Translations under genes and position numbers: made by a program
Assembly: GCF_014295035.1 (NCBI RefSeq)
Contig: NZ_CP060404.1
Location: 2,444,501-2,508,500 of the forward strand
Length of the DNA stretch: 64,000 nt
Reading direction: 5' to 3'
DNA from: Streptomyces buecherae
GTDB lineage: Bacteria; Actinomycetota; Actinomycetes; Streptomycetales; Streptomycetaceae
Shown: positions 34,653 through 43,267 of the stretch, one piece after another
Layout: each line of letters starts with the position of its first letter
How positions within the stretch are numbered: position 1 is the stretch's first letter
Notes under the pieces: generated by a model
Database searches by the model: none
Told to the model about the DNA's origin: nothing
What the model saw: only the letters and a program-made list of their open reading frames with translations

Positions 34653-34924
34653 GGTGAAAGCCCCCCAGAGCTGCGTGCCGTGTGGTCAGCGGGCTGGTCC
34701 GCGGCGTGCCGGATACGGGCGGCCGGCGCGGCCGTCCGGTGTCCGCCTGGCATGGCCAGCGGCGCTCGCCGAACGTCGGACCTGTGCCCAGTATCGCTGA
34801 CCCACCGGTGCCGCGCCGCCCCGGCGGGCGAGCCGGCGCGTACGGCCGCTCACCGCCGTGGCCCGAGGCGGGGCCTGGTCCCGGAACCCGGCCGCGCCGG
34901 GGTGTCGGCGCGGGCCTCGCGGCC

Positions 34925-35248
34925 TCACACCCGGGGCAGGGACGCGACTTCCAGGCCGCCTTCGATGGCCAGGATGCGGTGCAGTCGGGTGGCGACCAGG
35001 AGGCGCTGCATCTGGGGTGGCACGCCGCGCAGCACCAGGCGTCGGCCGACGCGGCCGGCCCTGCGGTGGGCGCCCATGATGACGCCGAGCCCGGTGGCGT
35101 CCCAGGCGTCGAGTCCGGAGAGGTCGAGCACGAGGTCTCCACCACCGCCGTCCACGGCGGTGTGGAAGGCCGTACGGGCGTCCGCCGCGCTGCGGATGTC
35201 GAGTCGGCCCCCGACGACCAGCTCGGCGTGGTCGCCCTTGATGTGCAT
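34925..35248 (-). CDS. STAS-domain anti-sigma-factor antagonist-like protein
   Basis: A 107-residue single-domain STAS protein: LVVGGRLDIRSAADARTAF, then LVLDLSGLDAWDATGLGVIMGA, where the usual phosphorylated Ser/Thr follows a conserved Asp (DATGLG; Thr in place of the more common Ser). Such proteins bind anti-sigma factors and release the sigma factor. GGGGAG lies 5 nt before ATG 35248. No anti-sigma kinase is adjacent. It is upstream of the membrane-tethered ATPase on the same strand (272-nt gap, no gene in it), so a link is possible but unproven. Confidence 0.85.
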   Translation of the reverse strand: MHIKGDHAELVVGGRLDIRSAADARTAFHTAVDGGGGDLVLDLSGLDAWDATGLGVIMGAHRRAGRVGRRLVLRGVPPQMQRLLVATRLHRILAIEGGLEVASLPRV

Positions 35249-35350
35249 ATGCGCTCCCCGATGGTGCGTCGTTGTGGTCGTATATCTACACAACTGACTG
35301 CCTCTCATACGGCAAAGTTGCCGCCCGTAAGCGAACCGATACCGAATTCA

Positions 35351-35373
35351 CCCCATGGAGTAGGCCCATGGGG
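35351..35373 (-). terminator. Possible hairpin between hbd and the STAS gene
   Basis: An 8-bp stem (CCCCATGG / CCATGGGG) with a 7-nt loop lies about 150 nt downstream of the dehydrogenase stop. It could end that transcript or fold in the STAS leader. Confidence 0.35.
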
Positions 35374-35520
35374 TGCGGGCCTGTCTGTGGTTGTCATGGC
35401 ACGGCGGGCGCCGCTTCCCGGGGGCGCGGCGCCCGTGTACGTGGAGGGCCAACTGCCCGCCCGCGCACGGTCCGACACCTCGCACAGCGCGTCGGGACCG
35501 GCGCGCGGGCCGGCGGCGGG

Positions 35521-36372
35521 TCAGTCGTGCGGGTAGAAGCCCCGGCCGCTCTTGCGGCCGATGTCGCCCGCGTCGACCATGCGGCGCATGATCTCCGGCG
35601 GGGCGAACTTCTCGTCCTGCGACTCGGTGTAGATGTTGTCGGTGGCGTGCAGCAGGATGTCCACGCCGGTGAGGTCGGCGGTGGCCAGCGGTCCCATCGC
35701 GTGGCCGAAGCCGAGCTTGCAGGCGATGTCGATGTCCTCGGCGCTGGCCACCCCGGACTCGTACAGCTTGGCCGCCTCGACGACGAGCGCCGAGATGAGG
35801 CGGGTGGTGACGAAGCCGGCCACGTCGCGGTTGACGACCACGCAGGTCTTGCCGATGCCCTCGGCGAACTCGCGGGCCGTGGCGAGGGTTTCGTCGCTGG
35901 TCTTGTAGCCGCGGACGAGTTCGCACAGCGCCATCAGCGGGACCGGCGAGAAGAAGTGGGTGCCCACGACCCGCTCCGGGCGCGAGGTCGCCGCGGCGAT
36001 CTTGGTGATCGGGATGGCGGAGGTGTTGGAGGCGAGGATCGTCTCGTCCTTCACCAGGCCGTCGAGGGTCGCGAAGATCTCGCGCTTGACCTCGATCTTC
36101 TCGAAGACGGCCTCGACCACGATGTCCGCGTCGGCGGCGGCGTCCAGGTCGGTGGTGGTGGTGATGCGGGCCAGCGCCTGCTCGGCGTCCTCGGCCGTGA
36201 GCTTGCCCTTGGAGACGAACTTCGCGTACGACGCCTCGATGCCGTCCTTGCCGCGTGCCAGAGCGGCGTCCGTCACGTCGCGCAGGACGACGTCCCAGCC
36301 CGCCTGGGCCGAGACCTGAGCGATACCGGACCCCATCAGTCCGGCCCCGATGACGGCGAGCTTCTTGGCCAC
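35521..36372 (-). CDS. hbd: 3-hydroxybutyryl-CoA dehydrogenase
   Basis: A 283-residue NAD(P)-dependent 3-hydroxyacyl-CoA dehydrogenase reducing acetoacetyl-CoA to 3-hydroxybutyryl-CoA or the reverse. The Rossmann motif is VIGAGLMGSGIAQ, and the catalytic His is in VVGTHFFSPVPLM. Length fits the short FadB2/Hbd form, without an enoyl hydratase domain. GTG at 36372 is preceded by GGGAG at 8 nt and gives the usual AKKLAVIGAG start. With the thiolase at 17 kb it supplies the butyryl/ethylmalonyl-CoA branch that feeds the isobutyryl-CoA mutase. Confidence 0.93.
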   Translation of the reverse strand: MAKKLAVIGAGLMGSGIAQVSAQAGWDVVLRDVTDAALARGKDGIEASYAKFVSKGKLTAEDAEQALARITTTTDLDAAADADIVVEAVFEKIEVKREIFATLDGLVKDETILASNTSAIPITKIAAATSRPERVVGTHFFSPVPLMALCELVRGYKTSDETLATAREFAEGIGKTCVVVNRDVAGFVTTRLISALVVEAAKLYESGVASAEDIDIACKLGFGHAMGPLATADLTGVDILLHATDNIYTESQDEKFAPPEIMRRMVDAGDIGRKSGRGFYPHD

Positions 36373-36520
36373 TGCGTCTCCCTTACCTGCCGGGGGCCAC
36401 GGCGCCCCCACCACACTGGATTTTCGGCTTTGAGGCGGACCTTAGCGGGCGTCAGGGCCCCGGGGGCAGGGGAAGAGATGCGCGTCACGTCTCACATGAC
36501 GGACCTCACACCGCCGGCGG

Positions 36521-37162
36521 TCACGGAGCGGGGCGCACCGCGTAGTTGAGGACGCGCTCGCTCAGCAGGTCCTCCATCTCGTCCAGCAGGACGAGCGCCT
36601 CGCGCGAGACCTCGGCGACCTCGCGGCCGGCCATCATCTGGCGGCCGACGAAGCCCATCAGGGTGCCCTGCACCCAGGCGAGCTGACCGCCCACCAGCGT
36701 CGGCAGCGGGTCGTCGGCGGCGGCGCCGGTCTCCTCGCGCAGGACGTTCTCCACCTGCTCGACCACCTCCTGCTGGAGGTACCACAGGCGCGCCTTGAGG
36801 GCGTGGGCGCCCTGGATGACCCGCATGAACCGGTCGTAGCCGGCGAACAGCCCGACGGTGGGCGAGACGGCCTCCACCTCGGCGGTGAACTGCCGCAGCA
36901 CGCTGCGCGCGGCCGACTCCCCCACCTCGCGACCGCGCACGTAGCGCGGCAGCCGGTCCACCACGCCCGCGCTGCGGTCGAAGAACAGGTCCTCCTTGGC
37001 CGGGAAGTAGTTGTAGACGGTGTTGACCGACACGTCCGCCGCGTCGGCGATCTCCGCGATGGTCACCGCGTCGAAGCCGCGCTCCAGGAAGAGCCCGGTG
37101 GCCACGTCCGAGATGTGCTGCCGCGTCTGCCGCTTCTTCCGCTCCCTGAGCCCCTCTGCCAT
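36521..37162 (-). CDS. TetR-family regulator of the adjacent exporter
   Basis: A 213-residue TetR repressor: helix-turn-helix at about 25-60 (TIAEIADAADVSVNTVYNYF), then a helical ligand-binding domain. It is divergent from a DrrAB-like ABC exporter across 80 bp, the common arrangement for a repressor of a drug-efflux operon, and an inverted repeat lies between them. The ATG is preceded by GGGGG and also by TACGAT at 6 nt, so it may be leaderless. Ligand unknown. Confidence 0.88.
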   Translation of the reverse strand: MAEGLRERKKRQTRQHISDVATGLFLERGFDAVTIAEIADAADVSVNTVYNYFPAKEDLFFDRSAGVVDRLPRYVRGREVGESAARSVLRQFTAEVEAVSPTVGLFAGYDRFMRVIQGAHALKARLWYLQQEVVEQVENVLREETGAAADDPLPTLVGGQLAWVQGTLMGFVGRQMMAGREVAEVSREALVLLDEMEDLLSERVLNYAVRPAP

Positions 37163-37188
37163 GCCCCCATCGTAAGCCTGGCTGGATA

Positions 37189-37208
37189 CTCACCAAACTT
37201 GGAGTGAT
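37189..37208. promoter_or_regulatory. Probable TetR operator in the divergent promoter
   Basis: CTCACCAAACTTGGAGTGAT holds an imperfect palindrome with arms TCAC-CAA and TTGGAGTGA around AC, in an AT-rich 80-bp region between the TetR gene and the exporter. Confidence 0.45.
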
Positions 37209-37242
37209 TGCAAAATTTAAGAGACTCTGTTTTTCTGTGGGC

Positions 37243-38061
37243 ATGGCAATCATCAGCACGGTCGGCCTCGCCCGGACGTTCACCACCCCCCAGGGCCCCG
37301 TGGCGGCCGTGCGGGGCATCGACCTGACCGTGAGGCCCGGCGAGATCGTCGGCCTCCTCGGCCCCAACGGCGCGGGCAAGACCACCACGCTGCGCATGCT
37401 CACCACGCTCCTGCCGCCCACCGGCGGCGCCGCCACGGTCGCCGGCTGCGACCTGGTCCGCGACCCGGCCGGGGTACGGCGCGTGAGCGGTTACGTCGCC
37501 CAGTCGGGTGGCGTCGACCCGAACCTGACGGTCCGCGAGGAACTGGTCACCCAGGGCCGGCTCTACCGGCTGCCCCGGGCCGAAGCGGTCGCGCGGGCCG
37601 CTGAGTTGGCCGCCGACCTGGGCCTCGCCGACCTGCTCGACCGCAAGGCCGGCGCCCTCTCCGGCGGGCAGCGACGGCGCCTGGACATCGCGATGGGCCT
37701 CACCCACCGGCCGGCGGTGCTCTTCCTGGACGAGCCGACGACCGGCCTCGACCCCGGCAGCCGCGCCGACCTGTGGGAGCTGGTGCGCCGGGTGCGCGCG
37801 GAACACGGCACCACCGTCGTCCTCACCACGCACTACCTGGACGAGGCCGACGCGCTCGCCGACCGGCTGGTGATCGTGGACCGTGGCGTGGTGGTGGCCG
37901 ACGGCACCCCGCGCGACCTCAAGCAGCGCCACGCGGGCTCGCCCGACGCCACGCTCCAGGACACCTTCCTGGCCATCACCGGGCACGGCATCGCCCCCGA
38001 CGAGTCCGCCGAACCCGGCGGCCCCCTCGGCCCCACCGCATCGGCCCCCACCGCGGCCTGA
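37243..38061 (+). CDS. DrrA-like ABC exporter ATP-binding protein
   Basis: A 272-residue ATPase of the daunorubicin-resistance (DrrA) class. Walker A is LLGPNGAGKTTT, the signature is LSGGQRRRLD, Walker B is LFLDEPTTGLDPGSR, and the switch His is in VLTTHYLDEAD. Only the nucleotide-binding domain and a short tail are present; the usual DrrA C-terminal regulatory domain is reduced. ATG at 37243 gives the canonical beginning. Its permease lies 213 nt downstream, a larger gap than usual, filled by GC-rich direct repeats. It is likely repressed by the divergent TetR. Confidence 0.88.
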   Translation: MAIISTVGLARTFTTPQGPVAAVRGIDLTVRPGEIVGLLGPNGAGKTTTLRMLTTLLPPTGGAATVAGCDLVRDPAGVRRVSGYVAQSGGVDPNLTVREELVTQGRLYRLPRAEAVARAAELAADLGLADLLDRKAGALSGGQRRRLDIAMGLTHRPAVLFLDEPTTGLDPGSRADLWELVRRVRAEHGTTVVLTTHYLDEADALADRLVIVDRGVVVADGTPRDLKQRHAGSPDATLQDTFLAITGHGIAPDESAEPGGPLGPTASAPTAA

Positions 38062-38170
38062 CCTGCCTGGCCTGTCCGGTTCGCCTGCCTGGCCCGCCTG
38101 ACCTGCCTGGCCGCCCGGTTCGCCTGCCTGACCCGCCCGGTCCGCCCAGGCACCGACCCCGCACCGCCAC
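38062..38170. repeat. Short imperfect tandem repeats between exporter genes
   Basis: CCTGCCTGGCC, CCGGTTCGCCTGCCTG and CCCGCCTGACC recur in an irregular array between the ATPase and permease genes. No gene is seen in the 213-nt space, and the array's role is unknown. Confidence 0.5.
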
Positions 38171-38274
38171 CGCCGCCCCGCCTGACCGCCACCGTCGCTC
38201 ACGCGGGCGCGCACCCGCGCCCCGGCGCGCCACCGAGCGCGCCCGGGCCGCACCACCGACGAGGAGTGCCCACC

Positions 38275-39045
38275 ATGGCCACCGCCGCCCTGTCCGCCCT
38301 GTGCTCGGACACCGCGCTGATCTTCAGCCGGTACGCCCGACAGACCCTGAGGTCCCGGTTCCAGATGCTCTTCGGCATCCTGATGCCGCTGCTCTACCTG
38401 CTCTTCTTCGGCCCGCTGCTCACCGACCTGCCGCTGGGCTCCAAGGGTGACTCCTGGCAGGTGCTCGTACCCGGGCTGCTGCTCCAACTCGGGCTCTTCG
38501 GGGCCTCGTTCGCCGGTTTCGCGGTGCTCATCGAGAAGCAGAGCGGCGTGCTGGAGCGGATGCGGGTGACGCCGGTGAGCCGGCTCGCGCTGCTGCTCGG
38601 CCGGGTGCTGCGGGACGCGGCCGTGTTCGTCTTCCAGGCCGTGCTGCTGGTGCTCGCCGCGCTGGTGATGGGGCTGCGCGCGCCGGTCGGCGGCGTGCTG
38701 ATCGGCCTGGCGTTCGTCGCCCTGCTCACCGTGTCGCTGGCCTCGCTCTCGTACGCGCTGGCCCTCAAGGTCAACACGCCGCAGGAGTTCGGGCCCACCA
38801 TCAACGCGCTGACCATGCCCGCGATGCTGCTGTCCGGGCTGATGCTGCCGATGACGCTGGCCCCGGGCTGGCTGGACGTGCTCTCCCACCTCATACCGTT
38901 CCGCTACCTGGTGGACGCGGTGCGGGCGGCCTTCGTCGGCGACTTCGCCAGCGCGCACATGCTCTACGGGACGCTGGTGGGCGCCGCCCTCTCGGTCGTC
39001 GCCGTGACCATCGGCACCCGGGTGTTCACCTCCGCCGGCGCCTGA
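38275..39045 (+). CDS. DrrB-like ABC-2 exporter permease
   Basis: A 256-residue membrane protein with six predicted transmembrane segments, the channel partner of the DrrA-like ATPase upstream. It begins with a cytoplasmic N-terminus (FSRYARQTLRSRFQMLFG), and has the family's TMPAMLLSGLMLPM and PFRYLVDAVRAAF motifs near the end. ATG at 38275 is chosen because GAGGAG lies 8 nt before it; an earlier GTG overlaps that site. Substrate unknown, probably a hydrophobic compound. Confidence 0.87.
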   Translation: MATAALSALCSDTALIFSRYARQTLRSRFQMLFGILMPLLYLLFFGPLLTDLPLGSKGDSWQVLVPGLLLQLGLFGASFAGFAVLIEKQSGVLERMRVTPVSRLALLLGRVLRDAAVFVFQAVLLVLAALVMGLRAPVGGVLIGLAFVALLTVSLASLSYALALKVNTPQEFGPTINALTMPAMLLSGLMLPMTLAPGWLDVLSHLIPFRYLVDAVRAAFVGDFASAHMLYGTLVGAALSVVAVTIGTRVFTSAGA

Positions 39046-39053
39046 CCGGTGGT

Positions 39054-39059
39054 TAGGCT
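39054..39059 (+). promoter_or_regulatory. Leaderless-type -10 box of the adenosyltransferase
   Basis: TAGGCT ends 6 nt before the ATG at 39066 with no ribosome-binding site. Confidence 0.4.
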
Positions 39060-39065
39060 CGCCCC

Positions 39066-39653
39066 ATGGTCAATCTGACGCGCATCTACACCCGCACCGG
39101 TGACAAGGGCACGACCGCGCTCGGCGACATGAGCCGCACCGCCAAGACCGACGTCCGCATCGCGGCCTACGCCGACGCCAACGAGGCCAACGCCGCCATC
39201 GGCGTGGCCATCGCCCTCGGCTCGCTCCCCGCCGAGCTGGTACGCGTACTCGTACGCGTCCAGAACGACCTCTTCGACGTGGGGGCCGACCTGTGCACGC
39301 CGGTCGTGGAGAACCCCGAGTTCCCGCCGCTGCGGGTCGAGCAGTCCTACATCGACCAGTTGGAGGCGGACTGCGACACCTTCCTGGCCGACCTCGACAA
39401 GCTGCGCAGCTTCATCCTGCCGGGGGGCACGCCGGGCGCGGCGCTGCTGCACCAGGCGTGCACGGTGGTACGGCGCGCGGAGCGCTCCACCTGGGCGGCG
39501 CTCGAAGAGCACGGCGTCGCCGAGGAGGGCGGCAGCATGAACCCGCTCACCGCGACGTACCTCAACCGCCTCTCCGACCTGCTGTTCATCCTGGCCCGCA
39601 CCGCGAACAAGGAGACCGGCGACGTGCTCTGGGTCCCCGGCGGCGAACGCTGA
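39066..39653 (+). CDS. PduO-type ATP:cob(I)alamin adenosyltransferase
   Basis: A 195-residue enzyme that transfers the adenosyl group from ATP to cob(I)alamin, making coenzyme B12 for the mutases. The N-terminal ATP motif is RIYTRTGDKGTTALGD; a later RAERSTWAALEE helix carries the conserved Arg. There is no C-terminal domain, as in short PduO types. It lies in the same region as icmA, meaB and mce though not in an operon with them. It has its own TANNNT box 6 nt upstream, and no cobalamin riboswitch is visible before it. Confidence 0.92.
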   Translation: MVNLTRIYTRTGDKGTTALGDMSRTAKTDVRIAAYADANEANAAIGVAIALGSLPAELVRVLVRVQNDLFDVGADLCTPVVENPEFPPLRVEQSYIDQLEADCDTFLADLDKLRSFILPGGTPGAALLHQACTVVRRAERSTWAALEEHGVAEEGGSMNPLTATYLNRLSDLLFILARTANKETGDVLWVPGGER

Positions 39654-39678
39654 AGGACCCGGGCCCACGGCACGACGC

Positions 39679-39712
39679 CCGCCCCACGGGCCCGAGGCGG
39701 GCCGTGGGGCGG
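39679..39712. terminator. Terminator after the adenosyltransferase
   Basis: Arms at 39679-39694 and 39698-39712 pair over 15 bp with one bulged G, around a 3-nt AGG loop, between convergent genes. The rest of the 198-nt gap has only short GGGCGTACG repeats. Confidence 0.6.
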
Positions 39713-39851
39713 GGCGGGCGAGAGGGGGCGTACGAGACAGGGCGTACGGCGGGGCGTACGGGGCAGGGCCGCTGATCGGCACCGGCTGGCGGCGGGCGGG
39801 GCGGGCGGATCGTGCTCCCGCCCCACCCCGCCCCGCGGCCGCGCCGGGCGC

Positions 39852-40535
39852 TCAGCGGTCGCGGTGCGTCGCGCGCTCGACCGCCTGCTGCCAGGCGGGG
39901 CGCTGCTCGACACCCGACTCGGCGTCGACGCCGTGGCCGCCGCCGGCGGGACCTTCGGGGGCGTTGCCGGCGGGACCCTCGGGGGCACCGCCGACGGGAC
40001 CCGCGGGGTCCTTTTTCGGCCACAGCGTGTACGACACCGCGACCAGCAGCCAGATGCCGACCACCATGCCCATCGGCGCCTGCATGTCGCGCAGGGCCGC
40101 CGTGCGGTCCGGGTCGTCGACGAACCAGATGGCCAGTTGGAGCAGCCCGGCCGCGATGCCCGCGCCCAGCGCCGTACGCAGCCACATCTTCCACTCGTGC
40201 GCGGCCCGCGCCATCCCGTACTTCGGCGGCTTGGCCGGCTTCGGCCCGCCCGCGAAGCGGTACGCGAAGTGCCGGTCGGCCCACGCCATCGTGTAGTGGC
40301 CGTAGGCGACGGAGAAGCCGATGTACATGGCGGCCAGGCTGTGCCTGGTACTCGCGGTGGCGCCGTCGCGCAGGTCGATCGCGGTGGCGACGAGCAGCGC
40401 GAGTTCGAGCACCGGCTCGCACATCAGGATCGCGGCCCCGGCGCGCGGTCGCCGTAGCAGGTAGCGCACGCTCAGGCCGCCGACCAGCAGCACCCAGAAG
40501 CCGACCTCGGCGACGACGATCATCGTGACGATCAC
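39852..40535 (-). CDS. Conserved integral membrane protein
   Basis: A 227-residue membrane protein with about five transmembrane segments and a cytoplasmic tail containing the repeats GGAPEGPAGNAPEGPAGG. A histidine-rich loop, YIGFSVAYGHYTMAWADRHF, lies between helices. GTG at 40535 is chosen because AGGAGG lies 8 nt before it. It resembles an unnamed Streptomyces membrane family of unknown role. It is convergent with the adenosyltransferase and divergent from the chiS-like kinase. Confidence 0.7.
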   Translation of the reverse strand: MIVTMIVVAEVGFWVLLVGGLSVRYLLRRPRAGAAILMCEPVLELALLVATAIDLRDGATASTRHSLAAMYIGFSVAYGHYTMAWADRHFAYRFAGGPKPAKPPKYGMARAAHEWKMWLRTALGAGIAAGLLQLAIWFVDDPDRTAALRDMQAPMGMVVGIWLLVAVSYTLWPKKDPAGPVGGAPEGPAGNAPEGPAGGGHGVDAESGVEQRPAWQQAVERATHRDR

Positions 40536-40730
40536 GGCAGCGACCTCCTGTTCCAGCTCGGGGGCCCGGTGACGTGATCCCGGGCCACTCCTCCAGGCTC
40601 CCCGCGCGCCGGGCCGCGCGCGTCGTCGCCGCTGACGAGAGGGCGCTGCATCCTTCGATGTACTCGCCCCGGCCGCACCCGCGACCGTCAGCGGACGCCG
40701 GGCCGGTGACCTGCGTGTTGTGATGGAGAC

Positions 40731-42196
40731 ATGCCCCGCAGCCGGTCCCCGTTCCGCCCGCACGAGCACGACGTGCTGTTCGGCGTCGGTGGGCTGCTCG
40801 CCGGGCTCCTGCTCTACGCGCTCGACCTGCGCAACAGCCCCGCCGCCTTCGGGCTGCCGGGCTGGCTGTCGCTGGTGGCGCTGTTCGTGATGTCCGGGGC
40901 CGAGTTGCTGCGGCGTACGGCCCCGCAACTCGGCCTCACCATCGCCACCTGCGCCCTCGCGCTCGACATCCTCAGCGGCACGCTGGTGACCACGGTGCTG
41001 ATGTTCTCGGACCTGGTGTACGCGGCCGTGCTGTACGGCTCGCCGCAGGCGGCCCGCCGCATCCCGCGCGACTGCTACCTGATCACGGCGCTGATCACGG
41101 TCGGCACCCTCGTCGGCTTCCAGGACTCGGCCGCCCTGCTGCTCGGCTTCGCCACCGCGATGATCACCATCGTCCCCGCCTGGACCGGCGCGATCATCCG
41201 CACGCACCGCGAGGCCGCCCAGGCGGCCCGCCTCGAAGCCGAGCGCACCGCGCTCCTCGCCGAGCTCGACCGCCGCGAGGCCGTCGCCGCCGAGCGCGCC
41301 CGGATGGCCCGCGAGCTGCACGACATGGTCGCCGGCCACCTGTCGGCCATCGCCATCCACTCCACGGCCGCCCTCTCGCTCGGCGACCCGAAGGCGACCC
41401 ACGAGGCGCTCGGCGTGATCCGCGAGAACAGCGTGCAGGGCCTGGCCGAAATGCGTCGGCTGATCGGACTGCTGCGCGACGCCAGCGGCGACGCGGAACC
41501 CACCGCCGTGCCCACCCTCGACGGCCTGTCGACGCTGCTCGCCCGGGCCGAGCGGATCGGCGCGGACAACGGCCTGTCGTTCGCCCTCCACGACGAACGC
41601 GGGGCGGGCCCGGCACGGCCCGACCAGGCGCGGCCCGACCAGGCGCGCGCCGCCGCCCCCGACGCGCCCCGCCCCACGACCGCCGACCTCCCTCCCGCAA
41701 CCGGCACCCCTCCGGCCGCCGACGCCGCTCCGGCCGCCGACCTCCCTTCAGCGGCCGACCTTCCTCCGGCAGCCGACCTCCCCGCGACCGCCGCCGAGCG
41801 CACCGGGTCGAGCGCCGCCCCGAGCCTCGCCCCGAACGCCGGGTCGGACGCCGCGCCGGCCGCCGGCGCGGACGCGCACGCCCTGCCCGCGCCGGTCGAG
41901 CTGGCCGCGTACCGCATCGTGCAGGAGGCGCTGACGAACGCGCTCAAGCACGCCGGCCCCGGGCAGGTGCGCGTGCGGCTGAGCCGCACGGAGGACGGGG
42001 CGCTGCGCGTCGAGGTGGTCAGCCCGCTCGGTGACCGCGACGGCCCCCGCGCGCCGGGCTCCGGCGCCGGGTTGGTCGGCATGCGCGAGCGCGCGACGCT
42101 GCTCGGCGGCGAGTTCGAGGCGGGCCCGGAGCCGGCCGGCCGGGACAGGATCTGGCGAGTACGGGCCGTACTGCCGGTGGACGAGGAGACACGCCC

Positions 42197-42200
<4 letters not shown>
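40731..42200 (+). CDS. chiS: Sensor histidine kinase, ChiS-like, with Pro/Ala-rich insertion
   Basis: A 489-residue NarL-type kinase. About four or five transmembrane helices (20-150) are followed by a HisKA_3 domain with phosphoacceptor His197 (MARELHDMVAGHLSAIA) and a HATPase_c domain (QEALTNALKHAGP, GAGLVGM). Residues about 293-383, between the two, are a Pro/Ala/Asp-rich low-complexity insertion with repeated (A/P)ADLP units, which relatives usually lack. Position directly upstream of chiR- and chiC-like genes matches the ChiS/ChiR chitin-response system of S. coelicolor, from memory. The stop overlaps the regulator start by ATGA. Confidence 0.82.
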
Positions 42201-43075
<875 letters not shown>

Positions 43076-43095
43076 CCGGAATCCTCCAATCTCAC

Positions 43096-43140
43096 TTTGG
43101 TCCAGACCTATTGACCCAGTGGTCCAGACCTCCTTACGCT
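43096..43140 (+). promoter_or_regulatory. Chitinase promoter with two DasR-like/direct-repeat elements
   Basis: TGGTCCAGACCT occurs twice, at 43098-43109 and 43120-43131, the known chitinase direct repeat. Compared with the DasR consensus A(G/C)TGGTCTAGACCA(G/C)T, the second site (43118-43133) matches 13 of 16 bases and the first (43096-43111) 11 of 16. A TTGACC (43111-43116) and TACGCT (43135-43140) with an 18-nt spacer form the promoter; the second site fills the spacer. Confidence 0.75.
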
Positions 43141-43267
43141 CCCTTCACATCTTTGGTGAGCGTGTCATGACAATGACGGCTTACCGGGCGGCGCACGTTT
43201 CGCGAAGATCTCAGCCCGATATCCGGACGACCCCCCATCCGGACCCGAGTATCCAGGAGCCCCTGCA

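Noticed and set aside
38900..39066. Cobalamin riboswitch before the adenosyltransferase
   Set aside because: The -10 box is 6 nt from the start, leaving no leader, and no B12-box-like sequence was found.
39654..39851. GGGCGTACG short repeats as a regulatory array
   Set aside because: Only three short copies with uneven spacing in GC-rich DNA. GTACG is a common word in this genome, so chance is the better explanation.
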